From VFMC01 sp044359565 (lineage in GTDB: Bacteria > Actinomycetota > Acidimicrobiia > Acidimicrobiales > Ilumatobacteraceae), in NCBI GenBank assembly GCA_044359565.1, contig JBIKLX010000001.1:6888-70887 (forward strand): DNA of 64,000 nt, in the 5' to 3' direction. The translations under genes were made by a program, and so were the position numbers. The notes under the pieces are model-generated. The model was not told where the DNA came from. It searched no databases and saw nothing but the letters and a program-made list of their open reading frames with translations. Positions 29,901 to 37,768 of the stretch are shown in pieces. Position 1 is the stretch's first letter, and each line of letters starts with the position of its first letter.

Positions 29901-29906
29901 GAGCAG

Positions 29907-30716
29907 ATGATCGAACTGGCAGCAGGCTCCGCCACGGCCACCATCAGCCCCGTCGACGGCGGCCGAATCGCTTCGCTGCGCATCGACGGGCGCGAGGTGC
30001 TGGTCACCGGCGACTCGTCGTCGAACCCGTTGCACTGGGGCAGCTACCCGATGGTGCCGTACGCCGGCCGCATCCGCCGTGGACGGTTCACGTTCGCCGG
30101 ACGCGAGCACCACCTGCCCATCAGCCTCGCCCCCCATGCCATCCACGGCTCAGGGTTCACCAGCCGGTGGGAGGTGCTCGATGCCGGTCTCGACCACGCC
30201 GAGCTCGAGACCGATCTCACCTGGTCGCTCGGTGGGCGTGCCCACCAGCACCTGCAGCTCACCCCCGACGCCATCGTGTGCGTGCTCACCGTGATGGCCG
30301 CGGGCGAGGCGATGCCGGTCACCATCGGCTGGCACCCCTGGTTCGTGAAGCCCGCCGACGACCGCCTCGTCTGTGCGGCCATGTACCAACGCGACGCCGA
30401 CGGCATCCCCACCGGCGAACTCGTCGAGCCGCCCGCACGACCGTGGGACGACTGTTTCGTGCGGCCGATCCGACCGTTGCAGTTGCACTATTCCGCGCCG
30501 GACCGTGGGCGCGACCGCTCACCCGGCCTCACCGTCACCGTGTCGAGCGACTGCGACCACTGGGTCATCTACGACCAGCCCGAGCACGCCACCTGCGTCG
30601 AGCCGCAGTCCGGACCCCCCGACGCCGCAAACCTGGGACTGGCCACGGTGCTGCAACCCGGCGAGTTCCTGCAGCGCTCCATGACCATCAGTTGGCTACC
30701 CGGCGGTAGCCTCTGA
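29907..30716 (+). CDS. Aldose 1-epimerase-like (galactose mutarotase-fold) protein
   Basis: This is a 269-residue beta-sandwich protein related to aldose 1-epimerases. Substrate-pocket motifs are NPLHWGSYPMVPYAGRIRRG (epimerase N-x-Y-G-G-R-type region), APHAIHGSGFTSRW (catalytic His), VTIGWHPWF, and CVEPQSGPPDAANLG near the C-terminus with the catalytic Glu. It most likely interconverts sugar anomers, and the substrate is unknown. It ends 4 nt before the glycosyltransferase gene, but that gene has its own -10 element. An enzyme acting on a sugar destined for the following cluster is a reasonable guess. Confidence 0.85.
   Translation: MIELAAGSATATISPVDGGRIASLRIDGREVLVTGDSSSNPLHWGSYPMVPYAGRIRRGRFTFAGREHHLPISLAPHAIHGSGFTSRWEVLDAGLDHAELETDLTWSLGGRAHQHLQLTPDAIVCVLTVMAAGEAMPVTIGWHPWFVKPADDRLVCAAMYQRDADGIPTGELVEPPARPWDDCFVRPIRPLQLHYSAPDRGRDRSPGLTVTVSSDCDHWVIYDQPEHATCVEPQSGPPDAANLGLATVLQPGEFLQRSMTISWLPGGSL
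30707..30712 (+). promoter_or_regulatory. -10 element of the glycosyltransferase cluster
   Basis: TAGCCT, 8 nt before the ATG at 30721, inside the last codons of the upstream gene. Confidence 0.6.
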
Positions 30717-30720
30717 ACCC

Positions 30721-32046
30721 ATGTCCGACCGCCCCTCCGGCTCGTCATCCGCCCGGGCGCGGGTCCTCGATCCCGATGCTCCGCTGCGCATCGCCTACCT
30801 CACCTACCGCGGCAAACCCCATGTCGGCGGCCAGGGTGTGTACACCCGGCATCTCACCAAGGCGCTCGCCGATCTCGGCCACGAGGTGGAGGTGTACGGC
30901 GGTCAGCCGTACCCGGTGCTCGACCCACGCATCACGATGCACCAGCTGCCCAGCCTCGACCTGTGGAACGACTACTACCCGGGCCGCATGCCGGCCTACT
31001 GGGAGCTGAAGTCGAAAGCCGACTGGGTAGAGACCCTGCAACACGTAAAGGGCACCTTCGGCGAGCCGCGGGCGTTCAGCATCCGTGCCCGCGAGCAGCT
31101 CAAGCGGCGCACCCGCGACTTCGACCTGGTGCACGACAACCAATGCCTCGGGTACGGCATCCTCGACATCGAGAAGCTCATCCCCACCATCGTCACGCTG
31201 CACCACCCCATCACCCGCGACCGGGCACTCGAGATGGAGCACACCAAGAAGCGCCGCAAGCGCCGCAGCATCGGCCGCTGGTACTCGTTCGTCAACATGC
31301 AGGGCAAGGTGGCCAGCCAGATGCCGCGCATCGTGGTGGTCAGCGAGAACAGCATCAAAGACATCCACGCCGATATGAAGGTCAGCCTCGACCGGATGCG
31401 CCTCGTGCCGGTCGGCGTCGACCCACAGCTGTTCACACCGCTCCCGAACATCGCTCGTACCCCCGGCCGACTCATCACCACCGCGTCGGCCGATGTGGCG
31501 CTGAAGGGCCTCAGCTACCTGCTCGAGGCGATGGCCAAGCTGCGCACCGAGCGCGACGTCACGCTCACCATCATCGGCAAGCCCAAGGCCGGCGCCAGCG
31601 CCGACCTCATCGACCAGCTCGGTCTGCGACCACACATCCAGTTCGTGTCGGGTGTGCCCGACGAGCGCATCGTCGAGCTGTACGCCGAGGCCGAACTGGC
31701 CGTGGTGCCCAGCCTGTACGAGGGATTCAGCCTGCCCGCCATCGAGGCGATGAGCACCGGCATCTGCCTGGTGGCCACCGACGGCGGCGCCCTGCCCGAG
31801 GTAACCGGCACCGACGGCGACACCGTGCTGCAGTGCAAGGCGGGCGACGCCGACGCACTGGCCGCAGCGCTGCGCCGCGGTCTCGACGACGCCGACCTGC
31901 GGGCCCGTGTGGGTGAGGCCGGACGCCAACGCGTGGTCGAGCGGTGGAGCTGGCGGCACTGCGCCCAGTTGACGGTCGACCAGTACCGCGAGGTGCTGGC
32001 GATGCCGCACAACATCGACAAGCTCCGCCGCAACGGCAGGATCTGA
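30721..32046 (+). CDS. GT4-family glycosyltransferase (GT-B fold)
   Basis: This is a 441-residue GT-B glycosyltransferase. The N-terminal donor-loop motif is IAYLTYRGKPHVGGQGVYTR (glycine-rich GGQGVY), and the C-terminal half has TIIGKPKAGASADLID and the family EX7E signature in SLYEGFSLPAIEAMSTGICL. It transfers a nucleotide-activated sugar; donor and acceptor are unknown. It heads a three-gene cluster with the methyltransferase (3-nt gap) and the toroid protein, so all three likely act on one glycan or glycolipid. No membrane helix is seen. Confidence 0.92.
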   Translation: MSDRPSGSSSARARVLDPDAPLRIAYLTYRGKPHVGGQGVYTRHLTKALADLGHEVEVYGGQPYPVLDPRITMHQLPSLDLWNDYYPGRMPAYWELKSKADWVETLQHVKGTFGEPRAFSIRAREQLKRRTRDFDLVHDNQCLGYGILDIEKLIPTIVTLHHPITRDRALEMEHTKKRRKRRSIGRWYSFVNMQGKVASQMPRIVVVSENSIKDIHADMKVSLDRMRLVPVGVDPQLFTPLPNIARTPGRLITTASADVALKGLSYLLEAMAKLRTERDVTLTIIGKPKAGASADLIDQLGLRPHIQFVSGVPDERIVELYAEAELAVVPSLYEGFSLPAIEAMSTGICLVATDGGALPEVTGTDGDTVLQCKAGDADALAAALRRGLDDADLRARVGEAGRQRVVERWSWRHCAQLTVDQYREVLAMPHNIDKLRRNGRI

Positions 32047-32049
32047 GGC

Positions 32050-32766
32050 GTGCTCACCATCCGTTTCGACCGGCTGGGCGTGCGCCCTGGCGACCTGGTG
32101 CTCGATGCAGGCGCCGGCTTCGGACGTCATGCGTTCGAGTTGGCGCGCCTCGGGGCCGAGGTCGTGGCGCTCGACTACGCGGCCGACGAGGTGGTGGCCA
32201 CCCGCGGCACGTTCGGGGCGATGGTCGAGGCAGGCGAGATCCCCGTCGAGCGCTACGTGGGCGTGATGCGCGGCGACGCCACCCGGCTCGCCTTCGCCGA
32301 CAACTCCTTCGACCGGGTCATCACCAGCGAGGTGCTCGAGCACATCCAGGCCGATGTCGACGCCATCGCCGAGTTCGTACGGGTGCTGAAGCCCGGCGGC
32401 ACGTTCGCCGCCACGGTGCCGACGTGGTATCCGGAGAAGATCAACTGGATGCTCAGCGACGAGTACCACGCGCCCAAGAGCGTGGGTGGCCACGTACGCA
32501 TCTACACGGCCACCGAACTGAAGGCGAAGCTGCGCAGTGCCGGCCTCACCGTCACCGGGTCGCATCACGCCCACGCGCTCCACTCGCCCTACTGGTGGCT
32601 GAAGTGCGCGGTGGGCCCGCGCCGCAACGATGTACGCGCGGTGAACGCCTACCAGCGCTTGCTCGAGTGGGAGATCATGAATCGCCCCCGATCGATGGCG
32701 CTGCTCGAGCGTGGGCTCGCCCCGGTGCTCGGCAAGAGCTTCATCGTCTACGGAGTGAAGCGTTGA
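32050..32766 (+). CDS. Class I SAM-dependent methyltransferase
   Basis: This is a 238-residue methyltransferase. The SAM motif I is LVLDAGAGFGRHAFELARLG, with the acidic post-motif in VALDYAADEV, GDATRLAFADNSFDRVITSE (motif II) and VRVLKPGGTFAATVPTW (motif III). The N-terminal IRFDRLGVRPGD resembles ubiquinone/menaquinone-type methyltransferases, but the C-terminus (SPYWWLKCAVG, RRNDVRAVNAYQRLLEWEIM) is distinctive. The start is GTG 32050, 3 nt after the glycosyltransferase stop. Its TGA overlaps the next start codon (TTGA). Confidence 0.9.
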   Translation: MLTIRFDRLGVRPGDLVLDAGAGFGRHAFELARLGAEVVALDYAADEVVATRGTFGAMVEAGEIPVERYVGVMRGDATRLAFADNSFDRVITSEVLEHIQADVDAIAEFVRVLKPGGTFAATVPTWYPEKINWMLSDEYHAPKSVGGHVRIYTATELKAKLRSAGLTVTGSHHAHALHSPYWWLKCAVGPRRNDVRAVNAYQRLLEWEIMNRPRSMALLERGLAPVLGKSFIVYGVKR

Positions 32767-33809
32767 GCCGGCGTGCCCAGGTGGCGGTGCCCGATATCGC
32801 CGGGGTGCTCAGCGCCGACGAGGTCGTCGAGAGCGCCGAGTGGATCGCCGGGTTGCAGGTGCCATCGGGCATGATCCCGTGGTGGCCGGGCGGTCACTGC
32901 GACCCGTGGAACCACGTCGAGACCGCTATGGCGCTCGATGTGGCCGGCTTCCATGTCGAGGCCGAGCGGGCCTACGACTGGTTGGCCGACATGCAACGCG
33001 ACGACGGCAGTTGGTGGAACTACTACCTGCCCGACGGTTCGGTGGAAGAGGCCAAGCTCGACACCAACGTGTGTGCCTATGTGGCCACCGGCGTGTGGCA
33101 CCACTGGCTGTGCACCCGCGACCGGGCGTTCGTCGACCATCTCTGGCCGGTGGTCGAGCGGGCGATCGACTGGGTGCTCGGCATGCGCCGACCCGACGGC
33201 ACCGTGCTGTGGGCCTGCACCGAGTTCGAGCGGCCGTGGGACTACGCCCTGCTCACCGGCTCGGCCAGTATCGCCCACGCACTCGAGTGCGCCGTGCAGT
33301 TGGCCGATCTCGCCCTGGCGCCTCGGCCCGACTGGGCCGACGCAGCCGATGTGCTCACCCTCGCCGTCACCGATCGGCCCGGGGCGTTCGAGCCCAAGCA
33401 GCGGTGGGCGATGGACTGGTACTACCCGGTGCTCACCGGCGCGCTCAGCGGCGAGGCCGCCACGGCGCACCTGGCCGAACGCTGGGACGAGTTCGTGATG
33501 GACGGCCGCGGGGTGCGCTGCGTGAACGACGAGCCGTGGATCACGGCATCGGAGACGGCCGAATGCGCCATCGCCCATGCAGCCATCGGCAACCTGTCCA
33601 CCGCTACCGACCTGCTCGCCTGGACCCGGTCACACCGCCTGCCGAGCGGCGCCTACTGGACCGGCATCGTGTACCCCACGATGGAGCGCTTTCCGTTCGA
33701 CGAGACCAGTGCCTACACCGCGGCGGCCGTCATCCTGGCCGCCGACGCCATCACCCACGCATCGCCGGCTGGGCATCTGTTCGCGCCTCGCGCTGCCCGG
33801 CACGGGTGA
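32763..33809 (+). CDS. Alpha/alpha-toroid (prenyltransferase/glucoamylase-like) protein
   Basis: This is a 348-residue protein with repeated helix-pair units of the alpha/alpha-toroid fold used by terpene cyclases, prenyltransferase beta subunits and glycoside hydrolases. Telling stretches are WPGGHCDPWNHVETAMALDV, ERAYDWLADMQRDDGSWWNY (QxxDGSW, like QW motifs), YVATGVWHHWLCTRDRAFVD and LPSGAYWTGIVYP. Whether it binds an isoprenoid or a glycan cannot be decided from sequence. The start is placed at TTG 32763, overlapping the methyltransferase stop as TTGA. A GTG at 32781 is possible. The 3' end overlaps the convergent monooxygenase by 59 nt. Confidence 0.8.
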   Translation: MSRRAQVAVPDIAGVLSADEVVESAEWIAGLQVPSGMIPWWPGGHCDPWNHVETAMALDVAGFHVEAERAYDWLADMQRDDGSWWNYYLPDGSVEEAKLDTNVCAYVATGVWHHWLCTRDRAFVDHLWPVVERAIDWVLGMRRPDGTVLWACTEFERPWDYALLTGSASIAHALECAVQLADLALAPRPDWADAADVLTLAVTDRPGAFEPKQRWAMDWYYPVLTGALSGEAATAHLAERWDEFVMDGRGVRCVNDEPWITASETAECAIAHAAIGNLSTATDLLAWTRSHRLPSGAYWTGIVYPTMERFPFDETSAYTAAAVILAADAITHASPAGHLFAPRAARHG

Positions 33810-35280
33810 ACTGCATCACGCCGTCGTCGAGCGGCGACTTGCGGAACATCGTCTTGTCGCGGCCGTAGTCCTGTGGGTTGATCCACGGCTCGCGGTCGCC
33901 CTGCTTCGGGAAGCGATGCATCTCGCGCTGCATGTAGCCGGCCGAGAAGTCACCGATCCACGGGCGGGCGGGCATCGAGCGATCGCCCGAGCGCAGGCGC
34001 GGCGTGCACTGCTGGGTACCGGTGGCGCGCAGGTGGTTCAGCAGGCGGCAGACGTACTCGCAGGTGAGGTCGGCACGCAGCGTCCACGACGCGTTGATGT
34101 ACCCGAACGAACTCGCCAGGTTGGGCACGTCGCTGTAGGCGAACCCCTTGTAGGTCCATGTGTCGGCGAAGTCGACCGCCGCGCCGTCGACGCCGAACTG
34201 CACCTCGCCGAGGGTGACCATCTGCAGGCCGGTGGCGGTGACGATGATGTCGGCGTCGAGGTGTTCGCCCGACTCGAGCTCGATACCGGTCTCGTCGAAC
34301 GTACGGATGTGGTCGGTCACCACCGAGGCGGTGCCCGCCGAGATGGACTTGAACAGGTCGCCGTTGGGCACCAGGCACAGTCGCTGGTCCCACGGGTTGT
34401 AGCTGGGTGTGAAGTGCTTGTCGACGTCGAACCCGGCTGGCAGTTCCTTGCGGGCCTTGTCGATCAGGTACTGCTTCACCTTCTCGGGCTTGGTGCGGGT
34501 GCGGCGGTAGATGAGTTGTTGCATCCGCACGTTCTTCGCGCGGGTGACCGCGTACGCGGTGCGATCGGGCAGCACCTTGCGCAGCAGGTGGTTCACCTTG
34601 TCGACGTCGGGGCCGCTGGCCACGTACGTGGGTGAGCGCTGCAGCATCGTGACGTGCGCTGCGGTGCGGGCCATGGCGGGCACGAGGGTCATCGCCGTCG
34701 CTCCGGAACCGATCACCACCACACGCTTGCCTGCGTAGTCGAGGTCGTCGGGCCACTCCTGCGGGTGCACGATCTGGCCCTGGAAGCGGTCGCGGCCGGG
34801 GAACTCGGGGGTGAAGCCGCCCTTGTACGAGTAGTAGCCCGAGCACATGAACAGGTAGCCGCAGGTGAACACGACGGTGTCGCCGGTGTCGGCCCGCTGC
34901 ACGGTGACGGTCCAGCGCGCGTCGTCGGTGCTCCACTCGGCGGTGCGCACGAGATGCTGGAAGCGGATGTGCCGGTCGATGCCGAACTCGGCCACGGTCT
35001 CGCGCAGGTACTCCATGATCGAGGGGCCGTCGGCGATCGACTTGTCGGCCTTCCACGGCTTGAACGAGTAGCCGAGCGTGTGCATGTCGCTGTCGGATCG
35101 CACCCCGGGGTATCGGAACAGGTCCCAGGTGCCGCCGATGTCGGCGCGCCCTTCGAGGATGAGGTAGCGCCGGTCGGGGCACAGCGTCTGCAGGTGATAC
35201 CCGGCGCCGATACCGGAGATACCGGCACCGACCACGATCACATCGAAGTGCTCTGCGGGGTGTTCTGCGGAGGGTTCCAT
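33751..35280 (-). CDS. Flavin-containing monooxygenase, Baeyer-Villiger type
   Basis: This is a 509-residue class B flavoprotein monooxygenase. The FAD Rossmann is DVIVVGAGISGIGAGYHLQ, the NADPH Rossmann KRVVVIGSGATAMTLVPAMA, and between them lies FQGQIVHPQEWPDD, which fits the Baeyer-Villiger signature FxGxxxHxxxWP (His172). A second BVMO feature is GGTWDLFRYPGVRSDSDMHT. The protein would insert oxygen next to a ketone or oxidise N or S using NADPH and O2; the substrate is unknown. The start is ATG 35280, eight nt after TACGGT. The long in-frame extension upstream crosses repeat DNA and the aldehyde dehydrogenase gene and is rejected. Confidence 0.9.
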   Translation of the reverse strand: MEPSAEHPAEHFDVIVVGAGISGIGAGYHLQTLCPDRRYLILEGRADIGGTWDLFRYPGVRSDSDMHTLGYSFKPWKADKSIADGPSIMEYLRETVAEFGIDRHIRFQHLVRTAEWSTDDARWTVTVQRADTGDTVVFTCGYLFMCSGYYSYKGGFTPEFPGRDRFQGQIVHPQEWPDDLDYAGKRVVVIGSGATAMTLVPAMARTAAHVTMLQRSPTYVASGPDVDKVNHLLRKVLPDRTAYAVTRAKNVRMQQLIYRRTRTKPEKVKQYLIDKARKELPAGFDVDKHFTPSYNPWDQRLCLVPNGDLFKSISAGTASVVTDHIRTFDETGIELESGEHLDADIIVTATGLQMVTLGEVQFGVDGAAVDFADTWTYKGFAYSDVPNLASSFGYINASWTLRADLTCEYVCRLLNHLRATGTQQCTPRLRSGDRSMPARPWIGDFSAGYMQREMHRFPKQGDREPWINPQDYGRDKTMFRKSPLDDGVMQFTRAGQREARTDAQPAMRG

Positions 35281-35288
35281 GGCCTCGC

Positions 35289-35294
35289 ACCGTA
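35289..35294 (-). promoter_or_regulatory. -10 element of the monooxygenase gene
   Basis: TACGGT on the minus strand, 8 nt before the ATG at 35280. It lies just outside the first inverted-repeat unit. Confidence 0.55.
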
Positions 35295-35319
35295 GCCGTG
35301 CCGCCCGCCCTCCATCCCA

Positions 35320-35429
35320 GCGCGTGTCGAGTCCGGGCCCGCCACCGGCCGCAACTCGACACGCACCAACCCTCCACCCCGGCGCGTGTCGAGTCCGGGC
35401 CCGCCACCGGCCGCAACTCGACACGCACC
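35320..35429. repeat. Two direct copies of a 48-nt element carrying an 11-bp inverted repeat
   Basis: Copies at 35320-35367 and 35382-35429 are identical over 48 nt, period 62, and the 12 nt before each copy are also similar. Each copy contains GCGTGTCGAGT and ACTCGACACGC as perfect 11-bp arms around a 21-nt centre, so each can form a cruciform or RNA hairpin. The pair lies between the divergent monooxygenase and dehydrogenase genes. A related, weaker pair lies after the dehydrogenase gene. Confidence 0.9.
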
Positions 35430-35436
35430 GGGCTGG

Positions 35437-35442
35437 CATCAT
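35437..35442 (+). promoter_or_regulatory. -10-like element of the ALDH gene
   Basis: CATCAT, 6 nt before the ATG at 35449. Spacing fits the leaderless set but the hexamer is weak, so this is tentative. It lies directly after the second repeat unit. Confidence 0.35.
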
Positions 35443-35448
35443 GGCCGC

Positions 35449-36963
35449 ATGTCCTTGCCCACCACCGCCCACCTCCGCTCGCTCGCCGACGCCGCGCTCG
35501 TCGCGTGCGGCGCGGCGCCCCTCGGCACAGGGCCGCTCACGGCCCGCACACCCATCACCGGAACGACGCTCGGTGGTGTGTCGGCAGCGGTCGAGGTCGA
35601 TCTGGCCATCGAGCGAGCCGACGCCGCGTTCCGCACATGGCGAACCGTGCCGGGGCCGGTGCGCGGCGAACTGGTGCGTCGCTTCGGCGAGGAACTGCGG
35701 CGGCACAAGGACGACCTGGCCACCCTGGTGCAGCTCGAGGCGGGCAAGATCCGCAGCGAGGCGCTGGGTGAGGTGCAGGAGATGATCGACATCTGCGACT
35801 TCGCCGTCGGCCTGAGCCGCCAGTTGCACGGACTCACCATCGCCAGCGAGCGGCCCGACCACCGGCTGATGGAGCAGTGGCACCCCTACGGCCCGGTGGC
35901 CGTCATCACCGCGTTCAACTTCCCCGTCGCCGTGTGGAGTTGGAATGCGGCACTGGCCGTGGTGTGCGGCAACAGCGTGATCTGGAAGCCGAGCGACCTC
36001 ACCCCGCTCACCGCGCTCGCCACTCAGGCGATGTTCGACCGGGCAGCCGCGTCGATGGACGCCCCCGCTCATCTGGCGCAGGTGGTGTTGGGCGATGCGT
36101 CGGTGGGCGCGGCGCTGGCCGCCAGCCACCACGTGCCGCTCGTCAGCGCCACCGGCTCCACGGCGATGGGCGCCAAGGTGGCCCCGGTGGTGGCCGCCCG
36201 CTTCGGCCGCGCCATCCTCGAACTCGGTGGCAACAACGCAGCCATCGTGGCCCCGTCGGCATCGCTCGACCTGGCGGTGCGCGGCATCACGTTCGCCGCT
36301 GCGGGCACTGCCGGGCAGCGCTGCACCACACTGCGCCGCCTCATCGTGCACCGCAGCCTCCACGACGAACTGGTGGGTCGCCTCGGTACCGCCTTCGGTT
36401 CGCTCCCGGTGGGCAGTCCGCTCGAGGCGAGCACCCTGGTGGGGCCGCTCGTCACCACCGCCGCGTACCAGCGCATGGCCGATGCACTCGCCACGGCACA
36501 GGCCGACGGCGGCGCGGTGCTGGTGGGCGGCGAGCGCTTGCTGGCCGATGCGGCACCCGAGGCGGCCTACACCCGGCCCGCCGTGGTCGCCATGCCCGCG
36601 CAGACCGAGATCGTCCGCACCGAGACGTTCGCTCCCGTGCTGTATGTGCTCGGCTACGACGACTTCGACGAGGCGGTCGCCCTGCAGAACGGGGTTCCCC
36701 AGGGCCTGGCCAGCAGCATCTTCACCAACGATCTGCGCGAGGCCGAGCGCTTCCTCGCCGCCGACGGCAGCGATTGTGGCATCGCCAACGTCAACATCGG
36801 CCCCAGTGGCGCCGAGATCGGCGGGGCCTTCGGTGGCGAGAAGTCGACCGGTGGCGGCCGCGAGAGCGGCAGCGACGCCTGGAAGGCCTACATGCGCCGG
36901 GCCACCAACACGATCAACTACGGCACCTCCCTCCCCCTCGCCCAAGGCGTCGAGTTCGGCTGA
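35449..36963 (+). CDS. ALDH7-type aldehyde dehydrogenase (L-piperidine-6-carboxylate dehydrogenase-like)
   Basis: This is a 504-residue NAD(P)-dependent aldehyde dehydrogenase. Motifs: PYGPVAVITAFNFPVAVWSW, NAALAVVCGNSVIWKPSDLT, catalytic Glu258 in AILELGGNNAAI and Cys292 in GTAGQRCTTLRRL. The FNFPVAVWSWN and GQRCTTLRR forms are typical of the ALDH7 group, which oxidises alpha-aminoadipate semialdehyde/piperidine-6-carboxylate in lysine degradation. No lysine aminotransferase lies in this window, so the pathway is inferred from the subfamily only. The last 18 nt of the gene, including the stop, are repeated 147 nt downstream. Confidence 0.93.
   Translation: MSLPTTAHLRSLADAALVACGAAPLGTGPLTARTPITGTTLGGVSAAVEVDLAIERADAAFRTWRTVPGPVRGELVRRFGEELRRHKDDLATLVQLEAGKIRSEALGEVQEMIDICDFAVGLSRQLHGLTIASERPDHRLMEQWHPYGPVAVITAFNFPVAVWSWNAALAVVCGNSVIWKPSDLTPLTALATQAMFDRAAASMDAPAHLAQVVLGDASVGAALAASHHVPLVSATGSTAMGAKVAPVVAARFGRAILELGGNNAAIVAPSASLDLAVRGITFAAAGTAGQRCTTLRRLIVHRSLHDELVGRLGTAFGSLPVGSPLEASTLVGPLVTTAAYQRMADALATAQADGGAVLVGGERLLADAAPEAAYTRPAVVAMPAQTEIVRTETFAPVLYVLGYDDFDEAVALQNGVPQGLASSIFTNDLREAERFLAADGSDCGIANVNIGPSGAEIGGAFGGEKSTGGGRESGSDAWKAYMRRATNTINYGTSLPLAQGVEFG
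36946..36963. repeat. 18-nt direct repeat, upstream copy (ALDH 3' end)
   Basis: GGCGTCGAGTTCGGCTGA, the last codons and stop of the ALDH gene. An identical copy lies at 37093-37110. The pair brackets 129 nt of repeat-rich DNA. Confidence 0.9.
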
Positions 36964-36970
36964 CCCCCGG

Positions 36971-37080
36971 CTTCGTGCGCCCCGCCACCCACCGGCCCGG
37001 TCTACGCGCACGGATCTCTGGGCTTCGTGCGTCGAGCCCGGCGCCACACCGGTCCACGCTCACGGACGGCTCACGGACGG
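36971..37080. repeat. Two imperfect repeat units and an 11-nt duplication after the ALDH gene
   Basis: Units at 36971-37013 and 37023-37066 share CTTCGTGCG at one end and ACGCNCACGGA at the other, with a GC-rich centre. The first has CGTGCG/CGCACG arms. CTCACGGACGG is then repeated twice (37059-37080). The second unit (TCGAGCCCGGCGCCACACCGG) resembles the centre of the 35320-35429 units (TCGAGTCCGGGCCCGCCACCGG), so both sets may be one family. The 151-nt gap holds no gene. Confidence 0.7.
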
Positions 37081-37092
37081 GCGGGCCGGAGG

Positions 37093-37110
37093 GGCGTCGA
37101 GTTCGGCTGA
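37093..37110. repeat. 18-nt direct repeat, downstream copy
   Basis: Exact copy of the ALDH 3' end (36946-36963), 147 nt downstream and untranslated here. It ends 4 nt before the stop codon of the convergent methyltransferase gene. Confidence 0.9.
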
Positions 37111-37114
37111 TCGC

Positions 37115-37768
37115 TCAGTCGACGCGGCGGAGGATGCGCAGGCTGCCCGTGGCGCTCTCGAGGCGGAATCGGCCGCTCTGCAGCGCGGGCAGGAAGATTT
37201 GCTCGTAGGGCGGGCGGCCGCCATCGGCCGGGTCGGGGAACACATCGTGGATGGCGAGGATGCCCCCCATCGTGATGTGCGGTGTCCAGCCCTCGTAGTC
37301 GAGCCGGGCCGGCATCTCGCCGTGGCCACCGTCGATGAAGCAGAACGACAGCGGCGTGGTCCAGTGCCGGGCGACGGTGGGCGACTGGCCCACCACCGCG
37401 ATCACCTCGTCCTCGAGGCCCGCTTCGTAGACGGTGAAGCGGAACACGGGCAGCGTGTCCATCCGCCCGAGCCGCGGGTCGACCAGCGATGTGTCGTGGT
37501 GCTCCCATCCGGCCTGGTTCTCTTCGCTACCGCGGTGGTGGTCGACAGCGAACACCACGGTGCGGCACTGGCGCGCCGCGGCCCCCAGCCACACCGTCGA
37601 ACGGCCGCAGTAGGAACCGACCTCCAGGAAGGGAAGCCCGGGCAGCAACGTTCCGGCCGCCAACGCAGCGTCGTAGAGCGCGTCGCCCTCGTCGGGCGGC
37701 ATGAACCCCCTGGCGGAAACCGCCTGGGCGCGCAGGAACGGGTCGATGCCGGGATGACCGGCGGTCAC
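37115..37768 (-). CDS. Class I SAM-dependent methyltransferase (Methyltransf_24-like)
   Basis: This is a 217-residue methyltransferase with the motif I form FLEVGSYCGRSTVWLGAAAR, VVFAVDHHRGSEENQAGW as the acidic loop, LSFCFIDGGHGEMPARLDY (family FIDG-H motif with metal or substrate residues) and GGILAIHDVFPDPADGG. The FIDGxH and IHDV motifs resemble cephalosporin hydroxylase-like and O-methyltransferase proteins. It starts at GTG 37768, overlapping the nitroreductase stop as GTGA, so the two genes are translationally coupled. Substrate unknown. Confidence 0.85.
   Translation of the reverse strand: MTAGHPGIDPFLRAQAVSARGFMPPDEGDALYDAALAAGTLLPGLPFLEVGSYCGRSTVWLGAAARQCRTVVFAVDHHRGSEENQAGWEHHDTSLVDPRLGRMDTLPVFRFTVYEAGLEDEVIAVVGQSPTVARHWTTPLSFCFIDGGHGEMPARLDYEGWTPHITMGGILAIHDVFPDPADGGRPPYEQIFLPALQSGRFRLESATGSLRILRRVD

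Noticed and set aside
35281..35448. Short ORFs running through the duplicated 48-nt units
   Set aside because: They differ only by reading through repeats in several frames and have no start signal. The DNA is better explained as inverted-repeat elements.
35281..37047. N-terminal extension of the monooxygenase ORF to 1098 codons
   Set aside because: The extension is antisense to the aldehyde dehydrogenase gene. ATG 35280 has a -10 element and matches the family N-terminus.
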